NCBI GenBank assembly: GCA_027084065.1
Contig: JALWLR010000193.1
Location: 1-13,321, forward strand
DNA length: 13,321 bases
Reading direction: 5' to 3'
Origin: Helicobacteraceae bacterium
Lineage (GTDB): Bacteria > Campylobacterota > Campylobacteria > Campylobacterales > Sulfurimonadaceae
Shown here: piece after piece, positions 7,992-13,321 of the stretch
Numbering within the stretch: the stretch's first letter is position 1
Layout: each line of letters opens with the position of its first letter
Position numbers and translations under genes: made by a program
The notes under the pieces: generated by a model
What the model saw: only the letters and a program-made list of their open reading frames with translations
What the model was told of the DNA's origin: nothing
Database searches by the model: none

Positions 7992-9227
7992 TTATCCTTT
8001 AAAATTTATCATGTAAAATATATCTTTTACTACAAAAATACTTCCAATGAACAAAAAGCTCACACCTGCCTGAAAAACTGCATTAGATCCAAGCAGTATG
8101 CCAACTGTTCCTAGTATGACACCAGTCGTGTTGAAAGCATATCCATAAATCGCACTGCGAGCCGGCACCATGTCGGCAAGCATCGGGACTTTTTGTTTGC
8201 CTACAAGGTCGGAAAAGCGCTGATACCATACCAAAAAGGGAACGATCTTATAGAGGTGTCCCACTATCAAAAAGCTGACAAATCCAAGAAGGGTCAAAAA
8301 GCCTGCCGCTATGAATATGCGCTCGTTTCCAGCAAGAAAGCCCACTGCACCTAGAAGAAGGGCTATGACAAAGCTTACATAGGAGAAGACGAGAGCACGT
8401 TTGTAAATGTCATTTTCTATACGAACTCTTGTTTTGTATATGATATAAATCTGATAGATATAAAAAACAAGTGAAAGAAGCGACAGTATATAACCCGCAT
8501 ATGCAAGCAGCTCTTTTTCAATGATGGCTGAAAACATAACGAACAATACTCCTACAGAAAGTAACCAAAGTGCCGTTTTTACAGGTTTCCAACTAAAGCT
8601 GTGGCTAAGCCAAAACATCGGAAGCAGTACCATACTTATGCCCATAATGGTAATTCCGACATAGCCAAAGAGCACAAGATAGACATGAGCTCGTAGAAGC
8701 CATTGTAAATTTACCGTTATTTCGCCTGCGAATCCTAGTGCCATCGTTATGCCAAAGAGTAGTCCCAAAAACAAAAATATGTTGGCTATGACGACACTTG
8801 TCATGACTGTATTGAACTTTTTGACTTTGTTTATTGTCAAAAAAGTCTCGAAAATGAAAACTAGAAGGGAAATGAGCACGACAACACCCCCATACGGTAG
8901 TACTCCGGGAGCGAACAAAAAGCCGTAACTCATCATGAAAGAGCCGACAAAAAGAAGAGGGTAAATTATGTAGTACAAATCCACCGCAAAGTGACCGACT
9001 TCAAGTACTACCGGTACCAGCTGCGCCATTGCACCGAAGATGACCATCATAACAAACCCCAGTAAAAACAGATGTACCCATGCGATGGTTGTCGCATCCG
9101 TTTGTGTAATGGCGGTAATATCTATCTGAAAGAGCAGCATGACAGCAAGTAAGAGGTCTATAACCCCAATAATGAAATAGGGGGCTATAAGCTTAAAGGG
9201 TGGTGCGAAGTCGGTCGAGACTGCCAT
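7992..9227 (-). CDS. 12-helix membrane protein, NnrS / heme-copper oxidase subunit I-like
   Basis: A 411-residue, very hydrophobic protein with about twelve transmembrane helices, at roughly 14-34, 48-72, 84-103, 112-131, 142-165, 178-202, 218-236, 242-265, 276-297, 303-330, 359-380 and 386-409. Histidines fall inside helices in segments with a repeated pattern: His52 in WVHLFLLGFVMMVIFG, His181 in RAHVYLVLFGYVGITIMG and His324 in VGHLYKIVPFLVWY. His79 and His209 lie near helix ends. Intramembrane histidines in a 12-helix protein recall NnrS and the cytochrome oxidase subunit I / NorB superfamily, but the full ligand set of an oxidase is not evident. It lies 11 bases after the DUF2249 gene and four bases before the DUF59 gene. 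A heme or copper protein involved in NO or redox stress is an inference; family placement is tentative. Confidence 0.8.
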   Translation of the reverse strand: MAVSTDFAPPFKLIAPYFIIGVIDLLLAVMLLFQIDITAITQTDATTIAWVHLFLLGFVMMVIFGAMAQLVPVVLEVGHFAVDLYYIIYPLLFVGSFMMSYGFLFAPGVLPYGGVVVLISLLVFIFETFLTINKVKKFNTVMTSVVIANIFLFLGLLFGITMALGFAGEITVNLQWLLRAHVYLVLFGYVGITIMGISMVLLPMFWLSHSFSWKPVKTALWLLSVGVLFVMFSAIIEKELLAYAGYILSLLSLVFYIYQIYIIYKTRVRIENDIYKRALVFSYVSFVIALLLGAVGFLAGNERIFIAAGFLTLLGFVSFLIVGHLYKIVPFLVWYQRFSDLVGKQKVPMLADMVPARSAIYGYAFNTTGVILGTVGILLGSNAVFQAGVSFLFIGSIFVVKDIFYMINFKG

Positions 9228-9238
9228 TTCTTTTCCTT

Positions 9239-9583
9239 TTAGCCGTTACATGCCGTGTCGTTAAAGTCCGTAGCACCTTTTGCGTCGCTCTTTTTGGAAA
9301 AAGTTATTTGAAAGAGACCGCTAGGAAGTTCTTTGATTTCATAGTCAAAATCAGCTTCTACTTTCGGTAAAAGACCCATTGGCGCTTTATGATTTATCAT
9401 TATGAGCTTTTGCCCATCCTTGAGGGCTTTAAGACCTGCCATTGCATTGACCATAGGTTCTGGATGTCCTGTTTTGGAAGTGTCGAAGTAAAGGTAAGTG
9501 ACTCCATTCTCTTCGAATGTATAAAAAGGAACCGTAGCTCCCTCAACTGTTGTTTCTACTGCATTGTTTGGTAATGTACTCAT
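9239..9583 (-). CDS. DUF2249 domain protein
   Basis: A 114-residue cytoplasmic protein made almost wholly of a DUF2249 domain: YFDTSKTGHPEPMVNAMAGL (about 32-51), LKDGQKLIMINHKAPMGLLP (about 54-73), then a short beta C-terminal half (FQITFSKK). DUF2249 is distantly related to the TusA/SirA sulfur-carrier fold and often occurs beside NO- and denitrification-related genes. The TusA cysteine is absent; the only cysteine is Cys112 in the C-terminal tail (TACNG), three residues from the end. It is the first gene of the operon, has a strong AAGGAG ribosome site, and lies downstream of an extended -10 promoter. A role as sulfur carrier, metal chaperone or small-molecule binder cannot be decided from sequence. 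Confidence 0.87.
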   Translation of the reverse strand: MSTLPNNAVETTVEGATVPFYTFEENGVTYLYFDTSKTGHPEPMVNAMAGLKALKDGQKLIMINHKAPMGLLPKVEADFDYEIKELPSGLFQITFSKKSDAKGATDFNDTACNG

Positions 9584-9603
9584 TTGTTTCTCCTTGAAAT
9601 GTA

Positions 9604-9620
9604 CCTATTTTTTAAATAGG
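9604..9620. promoter_or_regulatory. Perfect inverted repeat in leader of DUF2249 operon (candidate operator)
   Basis: CCTATTT (9604-9610), a 3-base spacer and AAATAGG (9614-9620) form a perfect 7-base inverted repeat. It lies between the predicted transcription start (about 9629) and the ribosome site, where a bound repressor would block transcription. The size suits an Rrf2 dimer site, and the Rrf2 gene is next door. It could also form a weak RNA hairpin. Confidence 0.45.
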
Positions 9621-9635
9621 AGTAATTTAGTCCGA

Positions 9636-9665
9636 ATTATAGCATGAATTCTATTTAACTGTAGA
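9636..9665 (-). promoter_or_regulatory. Extended -10 promoter of DUF2249-membrane protein-DUF59 operon
   Basis: On the minus strand TGCTATAAT (9644 to 9636) is a full consensus extended -10. A partial -35, TCTACA (9665 to 9660, four of six matches), sits 18 bases upstream. Transcription would start near 9629, giving a leader of about 46 bases before the DUF2249 ATG. Confidence 0.65.
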
Positions 9666-9667
9666 AT
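9648..9667. promoter_or_regulatory. Inverted repeat overlapping the -35 region (candidate operator)
   Basis: ATTCTA (9648-9653) and TAGAAT (9662-9667) are perfect inverted arms with 8 bases between them. They cover the -35 and the upstream part of the spacer of the promoter at 9636-9665. With the repeat at 9604-9620 they bracket the promoter. Confidence 0.35.
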
Positions 9668-9689
9668 AAAAAGCTTTTTTTTAAAGAAA

Positions 9690-10094
9690 TTATGACAAAG
9701 AGGAGTTTTTTATGTCTTGCAGTGTTTGGGAAAGAAAGTCGGTAATTACACTCTCTTTGGGAACTTTCCATGTATCGTGGAGTAAACATTTGTCATGCTC
9801 TTTGCAGTTTCCAAAACCCATGACGCACTGATGTATGTCACTGCTTTCGGTTACGTTTATGATGTCTTTGAGTGTTATTTCGCAGAGCTCTTTGGTAAAA
9901 CTAATGCCACCGTTACGCCCTTTTGCAGATTGAATGATGTTTGCTTTGGAGAGGTTTGTAATGATTGCGCTTAAATATTTGTAGGGTATATCGAGAGTTT
10001 CGCACAACTCTTTTGATTTAAAAAGGGTCTCTTCTTGAGTGGCCATATATGTCAGTAGTTTTATGGCGTATTTGGAGGTTTTATTCAAATGCAT
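9690..10094 (-). CDS. Rrf2-family transcriptional regulator, probable Fe-S sensor (NsrR/IscR-like)
   Basis: A 134-residue winged-helix regulator of the Rrf2 family, whose Fe-S members sense NO (NsrR), cluster status (IscR) or cysteine supply (CymR). Visible features are the N-terminal helix MHLNKTSKYAIKLLTYMA, the recognition region IPYKYLSAIITNLSKANII (about 36-54), the wing AKGRNGGIS (57-65), and a cysteine cluster Cys90-X6-Cys97-X5-Cys103, with His106 nearby, that can hold an Fe-S cluster. I chose the ATG at 10094 over an in-frame TTG at 10112 because AAGGAT lies at the right distance from the ATG and the result matches the usual Rrf2 N-terminus. The gene is directly upstream of, and on the same strand as, the DUF2249 operon, its likely target. 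NsrR-like NO sensing is an inference from the cysteines and neighbours. Confidence 0.92.
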   Translation of the reverse strand: MHLNKTSKYAIKLLTYMATQEETLFKSKELCETLDIPYKYLSAIITNLSKANIIQSAKGRNGGISFTKELCEITLKDIINVTESSDIHQCVMGFGNCKEHDKCLLHDTWKVPKESVITDFLSQTLQDIKNSSLS

Positions 10095-10106
10095 TTTACC
10101 ATCCTT

Positions 10107-10133
10107 TTGCAAAGCTCAGAGAGTTGTTGCAAA
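10107..10133 (-). repeat. Direct repeat in rrf2 leader (candidate autoregulatory site)
   Basis: TTTGCAA occurs at 10107-10113 and 10127-10133 on the minus strand, offset by exactly 20 bases, about two helical turns. The pair lies between the candidate -10 and the rrf2 ribosome site. Confidence 0.3.
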
Positions 10134-10134
10134 T

Positions 10135-10140
10135 ATTGTA
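10135..10140 (-). promoter_or_regulatory. Candidate -10 element of rrf2
   Basis: TACAAT on the minus strand (10140 to 10135) matches five of six -10 positions and lies about 41 bases before the chosen rrf2 start. The -35 region is poor. A separate promoter is expected because a strong hairpin (10157-10189) lies between the porin and rrf2. Confidence 0.4.
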
Positions 10141-10156
10141 CTGAACTTTTTGTAAT

Positions 10157-10189
10157 GAAAAGCAAAGAGATGAACTCTCTTTACTTTTC
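10157..10189 (-). terminator. Hairpin after the porin gene, probable transcription terminator
   Basis: A 14-base stem (10157-10170 with 10176-10189) closes a 5-base loop. Read on the minus strand, its single imperfect position becomes a G-U wobble; on the plus strand it is a C-A mismatch. The structure therefore favours minus-strand RNA, that is the end of the porin transcript. It starts 25 bases after the porin stop. The 3' arm ends CTTTTC but no long U-tract follows, so it may partly act as an mRNA 3' stabiliser. Confidence 0.6.
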
Positions 10190-10213
10190 TCAGCCCACTT
10201 TTAGAATGCAGAC

Positions 10214-11476
10214 CTATTTTGTTTTGAATTTGTAGTCAAGTTGTACCCAGTACTTTTGTACATCGTTAGTATAGCCTGTTACTTTACCGCCATTATACAT
10301 TGCACCTTTTAAAAGGAGTTTCAAATCTTTTACACCCGGAACTGCATTTGCGTAAAGAACGTCTATCTCATTTCCTAGGTCATTTTCACCGCTTCGTTTC
10401 GTATCGCCTACAAATTGATGATAGACTGCAAGGACTTTTCCAAATCCTTTGGCTTTATACCCGATACGCACATTCATATCTTGAAGACCCATATCTGGTG
10501 TGTTTAGAAATTGATCTGCCCAACCGTTAAATTTGTGTCCTGTTGCCAGTGGTGTTGTAAAGGCTGTTTTGTCAGTTTCAGTAAGTTTATGACCGCTAAG
10601 TAGTTCATAGTTCGCTCCTAACAGAACCCCGGAAATATCTGCTCCAAGATCGAAGTTCATGTAGTAAGCATCCGCTTTTACATTATCATTGCCATGAATA
10701 GTCATTGTCGGATCGCTCTGCAAAGCACCTTCTGCTCTGTAGTCGAGTTTTGCACCACTTACTTCCGTTTTTCCTGTAAGCGCGGCACCATATGTGTCAT
10801 GAATGCTTGCTAGCATATAGTCGTAAACTGTGATTGTAAGCGGATCAGATATTTTGTAGCTTGCATGGAGTAAAACACTGTTTGTATCTGTTGTTTCTCC
10901 TGCTTTTACGCCTTGGTATCCATATACCCACGCTGCTAAAACATTGAGATTTTCAACACTGTTGTCTGCAACAAACACAGTGTCATAGCTTCGCTCTAGT
11001 TGTCTCCAGCCAACCGTACCTATGAAACGCTGGTTGTCTAGATTGACTTGGCTACGTCCTGCATGTAGGAGTGTTTTGTCTGTTTTGTAGTTGATGTCTG
11101 CATTGGAGATCATAGCAAATTGTGGGTCTACAACCTTCGCATAGGGTTTACCGTCATCATCGGTGTAGTTATGTCCATCTGCCGGATTGTAATAATGTGC
11201 ACCGAAGTTGTTAACGGAGATGATACCGATGTCACTGCTTAGTCCTTCAACTCCAAAGAGTTTGGCTTGAAGTTCTAACTTCGTTCTTGCCGTAATGGCA
11301 TTTGCATTTGCCGTAGCACTGTTTCCATCATCGACAAACTCATACCGTGGGCGTATCTCTCCTTTGAATTTCATATCATCGAAGATACTAATTCCTTCTT
11401 CTGCTGCACTTGCGCTCACACTCAAACCACTTACAAGTAAAGGCACTGCCGCCATACTTAACATTAACTTTTTCAT
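10214..11476 (-). CDS. Outer-membrane porin, alginate-export / Opr-like beta-barrel
   Basis: A 420-residue exported protein with a clear signal peptide, MKKLMLSMAAVPLLVSGLSVSASA, cleaved after residue 24 (ASA/AEE). The mature part alternates polar and hydrophobic residues, has no long hydrophobic helix, and ends with WVQLDYKFKTK, close to the usual aromatic beta-barrel end. The segment GRSQVNLDNQRFIGTVGWRQ (about 140-159) and FKGEIRPRYEFVDD (about 37-50) are characteristic of alginate-export-domain and Opr-type porins common in Sulfurimonas-like bacteria. It would be a general or anion-selective outer-membrane channel; the substrate cannot be told. The ribosome site AAAGGG precedes the ATG. 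The long upstream region has a CRP/FNR-type site and a structured leader, suggesting regulated expression. Confidence 0.88.
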   Translation of the reverse strand: MKKLMLSMAAVPLLVSGLSVSASAAEEGISIFDDMKFKGEIRPRYEFVDDGNSATANANAITARTKLELQAKLFGVEGLSSDIGIISVNNFGAHYYNPADGHNYTDDDGKPYAKVVDPQFAMISNADINYKTDKTLLHAGRSQVNLDNQRFIGTVGWRQLERSYDTVFVADNSVENLNVLAAWVYGYQGVKAGETTDTNSVLLHASYKISDPLTITVYDYMLASIHDTYGAALTGKTEVSGAKLDYRAEGALQSDPTMTIHGNDNVKADAYYMNFDLGADISGVLLGANYELLSGHKLTETDKTAFTTPLATGHKFNGWADQFLNTPDMGLQDMNVRIGYKAKGFGKVLAVYHQFVGDTKRSGENDLGNEIDVLYANAVPGVKDLKLLLKGAMYNGGKVTGYTNDVQKYWVQLDYKFKTK

Positions 11477-11495
11477 TGATTTCCCTTTGTGTGTT

Positions 11496-11545
11496 TTTTA
11501 GAGATCCGATCTCTCAAAAGAGCATTTAAAAATACTCTTTTAAGA
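11496..11545 (-). promoter_or_regulatory. Structured porin leader with two mutually exclusive hairpins
   Basis: In minus-strand RNA, positions 11545-11530 pair with 11527-11512 in a near-complete 16-base stem (two G-U pairs). A second hairpin pairs 11514-11509 with 11505-11500, extended by AAAA/UUUU pairing of 11519-11516 with 11499-11496 around one bulged base. Both need 11512-11519, so only one can fully form. The second ends about seven bases before the AAAGGG ribosome site of the porin. This looks like a regulatory leader, but no known riboswitch class is recognised. Confidence 0.45.
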
Positions 11546-11656
11546 AAGGATACTCTCAAATAGGAAGAAAAACATTATCTACTTTTATTTTAAATATAAC
11601 CTCTTCCGCTTTTTACAATGATACTGTTAGAAAAATTAAATTTTCTTTAAAATTAG

Positions 11657-11698
11657 ATTTAATGTCTATATTTTTATGGTTTTATTGACAAAGGTCAA
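11657..11698 (-). promoter_or_regulatory. CRP/FNR-type site and candidate porin promoter
   Basis: TTGAC (11685-11689), four bases, GTCAA (11694-11698) is a perfect palindrome of CRP/FNR-family type. On the minus strand a candidate -10, TTAAAT (11662 to 11657, four of six matches), would place the start near 11650 and the palindrome centre at -41.5, the standard class II activator position. The leader would be about 174 bases. The weak -10 lowers confidence. The rest of the gap 11477-11717, apart from the leader hairpins, is AT-rich with no gene. Confidence 0.45.
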
Positions 11699-11717
11699 GT
11701 TTTAAAAGAGGTTTATG

Positions 11718-13321
11718 TTAAAATTCATCAAGAATTACAGGATCAGAAGGGGAGAGTGAAAAGGTCTCATTCTTGTCAGCTTGTATAGTATATTCTATGT
11801 AGGCATGTCCGTCACGCTCGCAGCTTTCAATGGGAAGTTTGAAAATACTAAGAATTTTTCCTTTACCGCTTCTGCCGAGTTTGTCAAATGTGAAATTAGC
11901 ATTTCTATAAGGTTGGGGAGTATCTTTTGTCCATGCGTAGTATCTGCACTGAACGATTTGTTCATCTTCGCTACTGCATGTAACATCTTCAGAAATACTA
12001 ATGCCATTACCACGCAGAGTGTGTTTTATAGCTTCTCCGACTTTTACGTCACTGTTTTGAGCATTGTCGTGCCCTATAGCGTTGATGTAAAAAATAATAT
12101 CTTTGCCGACAAGATAGTAGTCGTAACTTAGAGTCGCTACTGCCGTTCCGTCATCGCCAAGGCGTCCATCCGGTGTAAGTAATGTTGTCTGCCCGACCCA
12201 CTCTTGTCCAAAAATACATCTGTCTTGACGATAGTTATGCCCTATAGTAAAACCAAGACCACTAACGGAAGGGCCGTCGTATTGTTGTGGCAGCAGGTCG
12301 ATTTTTTGAGCACTAAAGCTTTGCATCTCCCATACACCGGAAGCTTCGTATGTATACCCCTGCCCAAATGTCACAAGAAGGTCGTTGGCTAAGTCAATGT
12401 CTGTTTTCGTGACATCTATGGCATAGGGAGAGCCTGTAAAATCAAGCGAGGCGGGTGTTAAAGTGGCGACATCATCGGCTACGTAAATGCGCTGTGCGAC
12501 ACTTTTAGAGTCATCAAAATGTGCATACCCTATGATGGCACCGACAGAAATTTGAGGATGGGTATTAACAGGATTGAAGTAACGATCTGTTACGGAGATG
12601 ACAAAATGCTCTATAAATTTTGCTTTTTCTTTATCTTGTTCTGTTCCTGCATAGCTTATGCTTATGGCAGTTGGAGGACCTGATTCAACAATGACATCGA
12701 ATGTTTTGTGAAGTGTTCTTAGCTTGTTGTTTGCATCAAGAAACGAAGCATCGACGTAGATAGGGACAAGCCCCGATTTTGTTTTTGTTTGGAGGTTGAA
12801 TGTAACATTGTTTGTATGAAAAACAAATTTCGTACCCTCACTACCTTCAGCGTTTACGAGCGTGGCTACGAGTGCATTTTCTATAGAGACATTAAGTTCG
12901 ACTATTTTTTCATCTTCTAGTGCCTTGTTTTCATCTTGGAGTGAGACGGAAAAGGGTTTTATGGAGTTTAGCGGCATAGAAAAAGAGTCATTATCTGTAG
13001 TGAGTTTCAAAGAGTAGTTTTGAAAAACACTTTGATTTTCTTCGGGCGTGAAATACACCGCTATACTGCTGAGATTGTTTCTGTTTAGATAGTAAAAAAG
13101 AAACTCTAAAGAGGATATGTTTGCATCTAAAAGCGCTTGTAGGTCAGCAGGTGCAGTGTAGGTAAATGACGCGCTTCCATCTTTTATGGATGAAAGAGAG
13201 GGTGTAATACTGCCGACATTTCGTTCTTTTGAAATGTCTGGGTATATAACTTGCACTTCTCCTTCTTGGAGTGGTTGGTTGTTTGCATCGAAAACATGAA
13301 CGGTTATGGGGAAAGATTGTA
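11718..13321 (-). CDS. Ig-like-domain protein, probably exported (N-terminal part outside window)
   Basis: The frame is open to the window edge; an in-frame GTG at 13256 is not a convincing start because coding sequence of the same character continues upstream. The 533 visible residues have no membrane helix and look like consecutive beta-sandwich domains: an invasin/Big-like unit (ITVHVFDANNQPLQEGEVQV, then GSITPS and FTYTAP), a second near IYVDASFLDANNKL and a third starting at GPPTAISISYAG with VTDRYFNPVN. A C-terminal region has four cysteines, suggesting two disulfides and an extracytoplasmic location. Such proteins occur on the surface or in adhesins of Campylobacterota, but I do not recognise a named family. 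The only thing after its stop is a short palindrome that I read as a regulatory site of the porin. Function unknown; adhesion or matrix binding is speculation. Confidence 0.8.
   Translation of the reverse strand, partial: QSFPITVHVFDANNQPLQEGEVQVIYPDISKERNVGSITPSLSSIKDGSASFTYTAPADLQALLDANISSLEFLFYYLNRNNLSSIAVYFTPEENQSVFQNYSLKLTTDNDSFSMPLNSIKPFSVSLQDENKALEDEKIVELNVSIENALVATLVNAEGSEGTKFVFHTNNVTFNLQTKTKSGLVPIYVDASFLDANNKLRTLHKTFDVIVESGPPTAISISYAGTEQDKEKAKFIEHFVISVTDRYFNPVNTHPQISVGAIIGYAHFDDSKSVAQRIYVADDVATLTPASLDFTGSPYAIDVTKTDIDLANDLLVTFGQGYTYEASGVWEMQSFSAQKIDLLPQQYDGPSVSGLGFTIGHNYRQDRCIFGQEWVGQTTLLTPDGRLGDDGTAVATLSYDYYLVGKDIIFYINAIGHDNAQNSDVKVGEAIKHTLRGNGISISEDVTCSSEDEQIVQCRYYAWTKDTPQPYRNANFTFDKLGRSGKGKILSIFKLPIESCERDGHAYIEYTIQADKNETFSLSPSDPVILDEF

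Noticed and set aside
9671..9682. A/T palindrome around AAGCTT after the rrf2 stop as a terminator
   Set aside because: It is self-complementary with no loop and is nearly all A/T, so it would not form a stable hairpin; read-through from rrf2 into the operon stays possible.
10095..10112. TTG at 10112 as the start of the Rrf2 regulator
   Set aside because: It would place the AAGGAT ribosome site inside the coding region; the ATG at 10094 fits both the site and the family N-terminus.
11685..11698. TTGAC-N4-GTCAA read as a terminator of the Ig-like gene
   Set aside because: A 5-base stem with no U-tract is too weak to terminate transcription; the symmetry and spacing fit a CRP/FNR-family binding site better.
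11781..12131. 116-codon plus-strand open frame opposite the Ig-like gene
   Set aside because: The minus-strand frame is far longer, continues to the window edge and has coherent domain structure; the plus-strand translation looks random.
1..13321. Search for tRNA, rRNA, CRISPR repeats, insertion sequences or phage genes
   Set aside because: None was seen; genes are contiguous, base use looks uniform, and no terminal inverted repeats or integrase/transposase motifs are present.

Overview
The window looks like chromosomal DNA from a member of the Campylobacterota (former Epsilonproteobacteria), most likely a free-living, Sulfurimonas-like organism. It is AT-rich with tightly packed genes and many 1-20 base gene overlaps. 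The order COG3400-type protein / aroB / MscS-type channel / mtaB / FtsH-like ATPase / bioV is, from memory, the order of the Helicobacter pylori HP0282-HP0287 block. The alginate-export/Opr-type porin and the Rrf2 / DUF2249 / heme-copper-like membrane protein set fit a respiratory, nitrate- or sulfur-using relative rather than a host-restricted Helicobacter.

Region 1 (1-7560, + strand) is one long probable operon. It holds the 3' part of a COG3400-family gene, aroB (shikimate pathway), a mechanosensitive channel with a long N-terminal coiled coil, mtaB (tRNA methylthiotransferase), an FtsH-like membrane AAA protein, bioV (biotin pathway esterase) and mogA (molybdenum cofactor). TAATG overlaps at 1934 and 3589 and overlaps of 20 and 14 bases at 4826 and 6480 indicate translational coupling. 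The FtsH-like protein keeps the ATPase motifs but has Tyr-Gln-Ser-Gly-Lys where the zinc motif HEXXH should be, so it is probably not a protease. A short convergent gap (7561-7675) with an imperfect inverted repeat ends this region.

Region 2 (7676-10140, - strand) is a small regulon. An Rrf2-family regulator with three clustered cysteines (likely Fe-S, NsrR/IscR-like) lies upstream of a three-gene operon: a DUF2249 protein, a 12-helix membrane protein with histidines inside helices (NnrS / heme-copper-oxidase-I-like), and a MIP18/DUF59 Fe-S assembly protein. The operon has an extended -10 promoter flanked by two perfect inverted repeats. This is the best candidate for a poorly described system: an Fe-S-sensing regulator controlling a membrane metal or heme protein with its own Fe-S/sulfur helpers, plausibly for nitric oxide or redox stress.

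Region 3 (10157-13321, - strand) holds a 420-residue outer-membrane porin and the C-terminal 533 residues of a large Ig-like, probably exported protein cut by the window end. The porin is preceded by a 241-base gap containing a CRP/FNR-type palindrome (TTGAC-N4-GTCAA) and a leader that can fold into two mutually exclusive hairpins, and it is followed by a strong hairpin.

Across the window the octamer TACATGCA occurs nine times, in three reading frames and always followed by a purine, far above chance expectation. No rRNA, tRNA, CRISPR array, insertion sequence or phage gene was seen. No gene-free stretch exceeds 300 bases.
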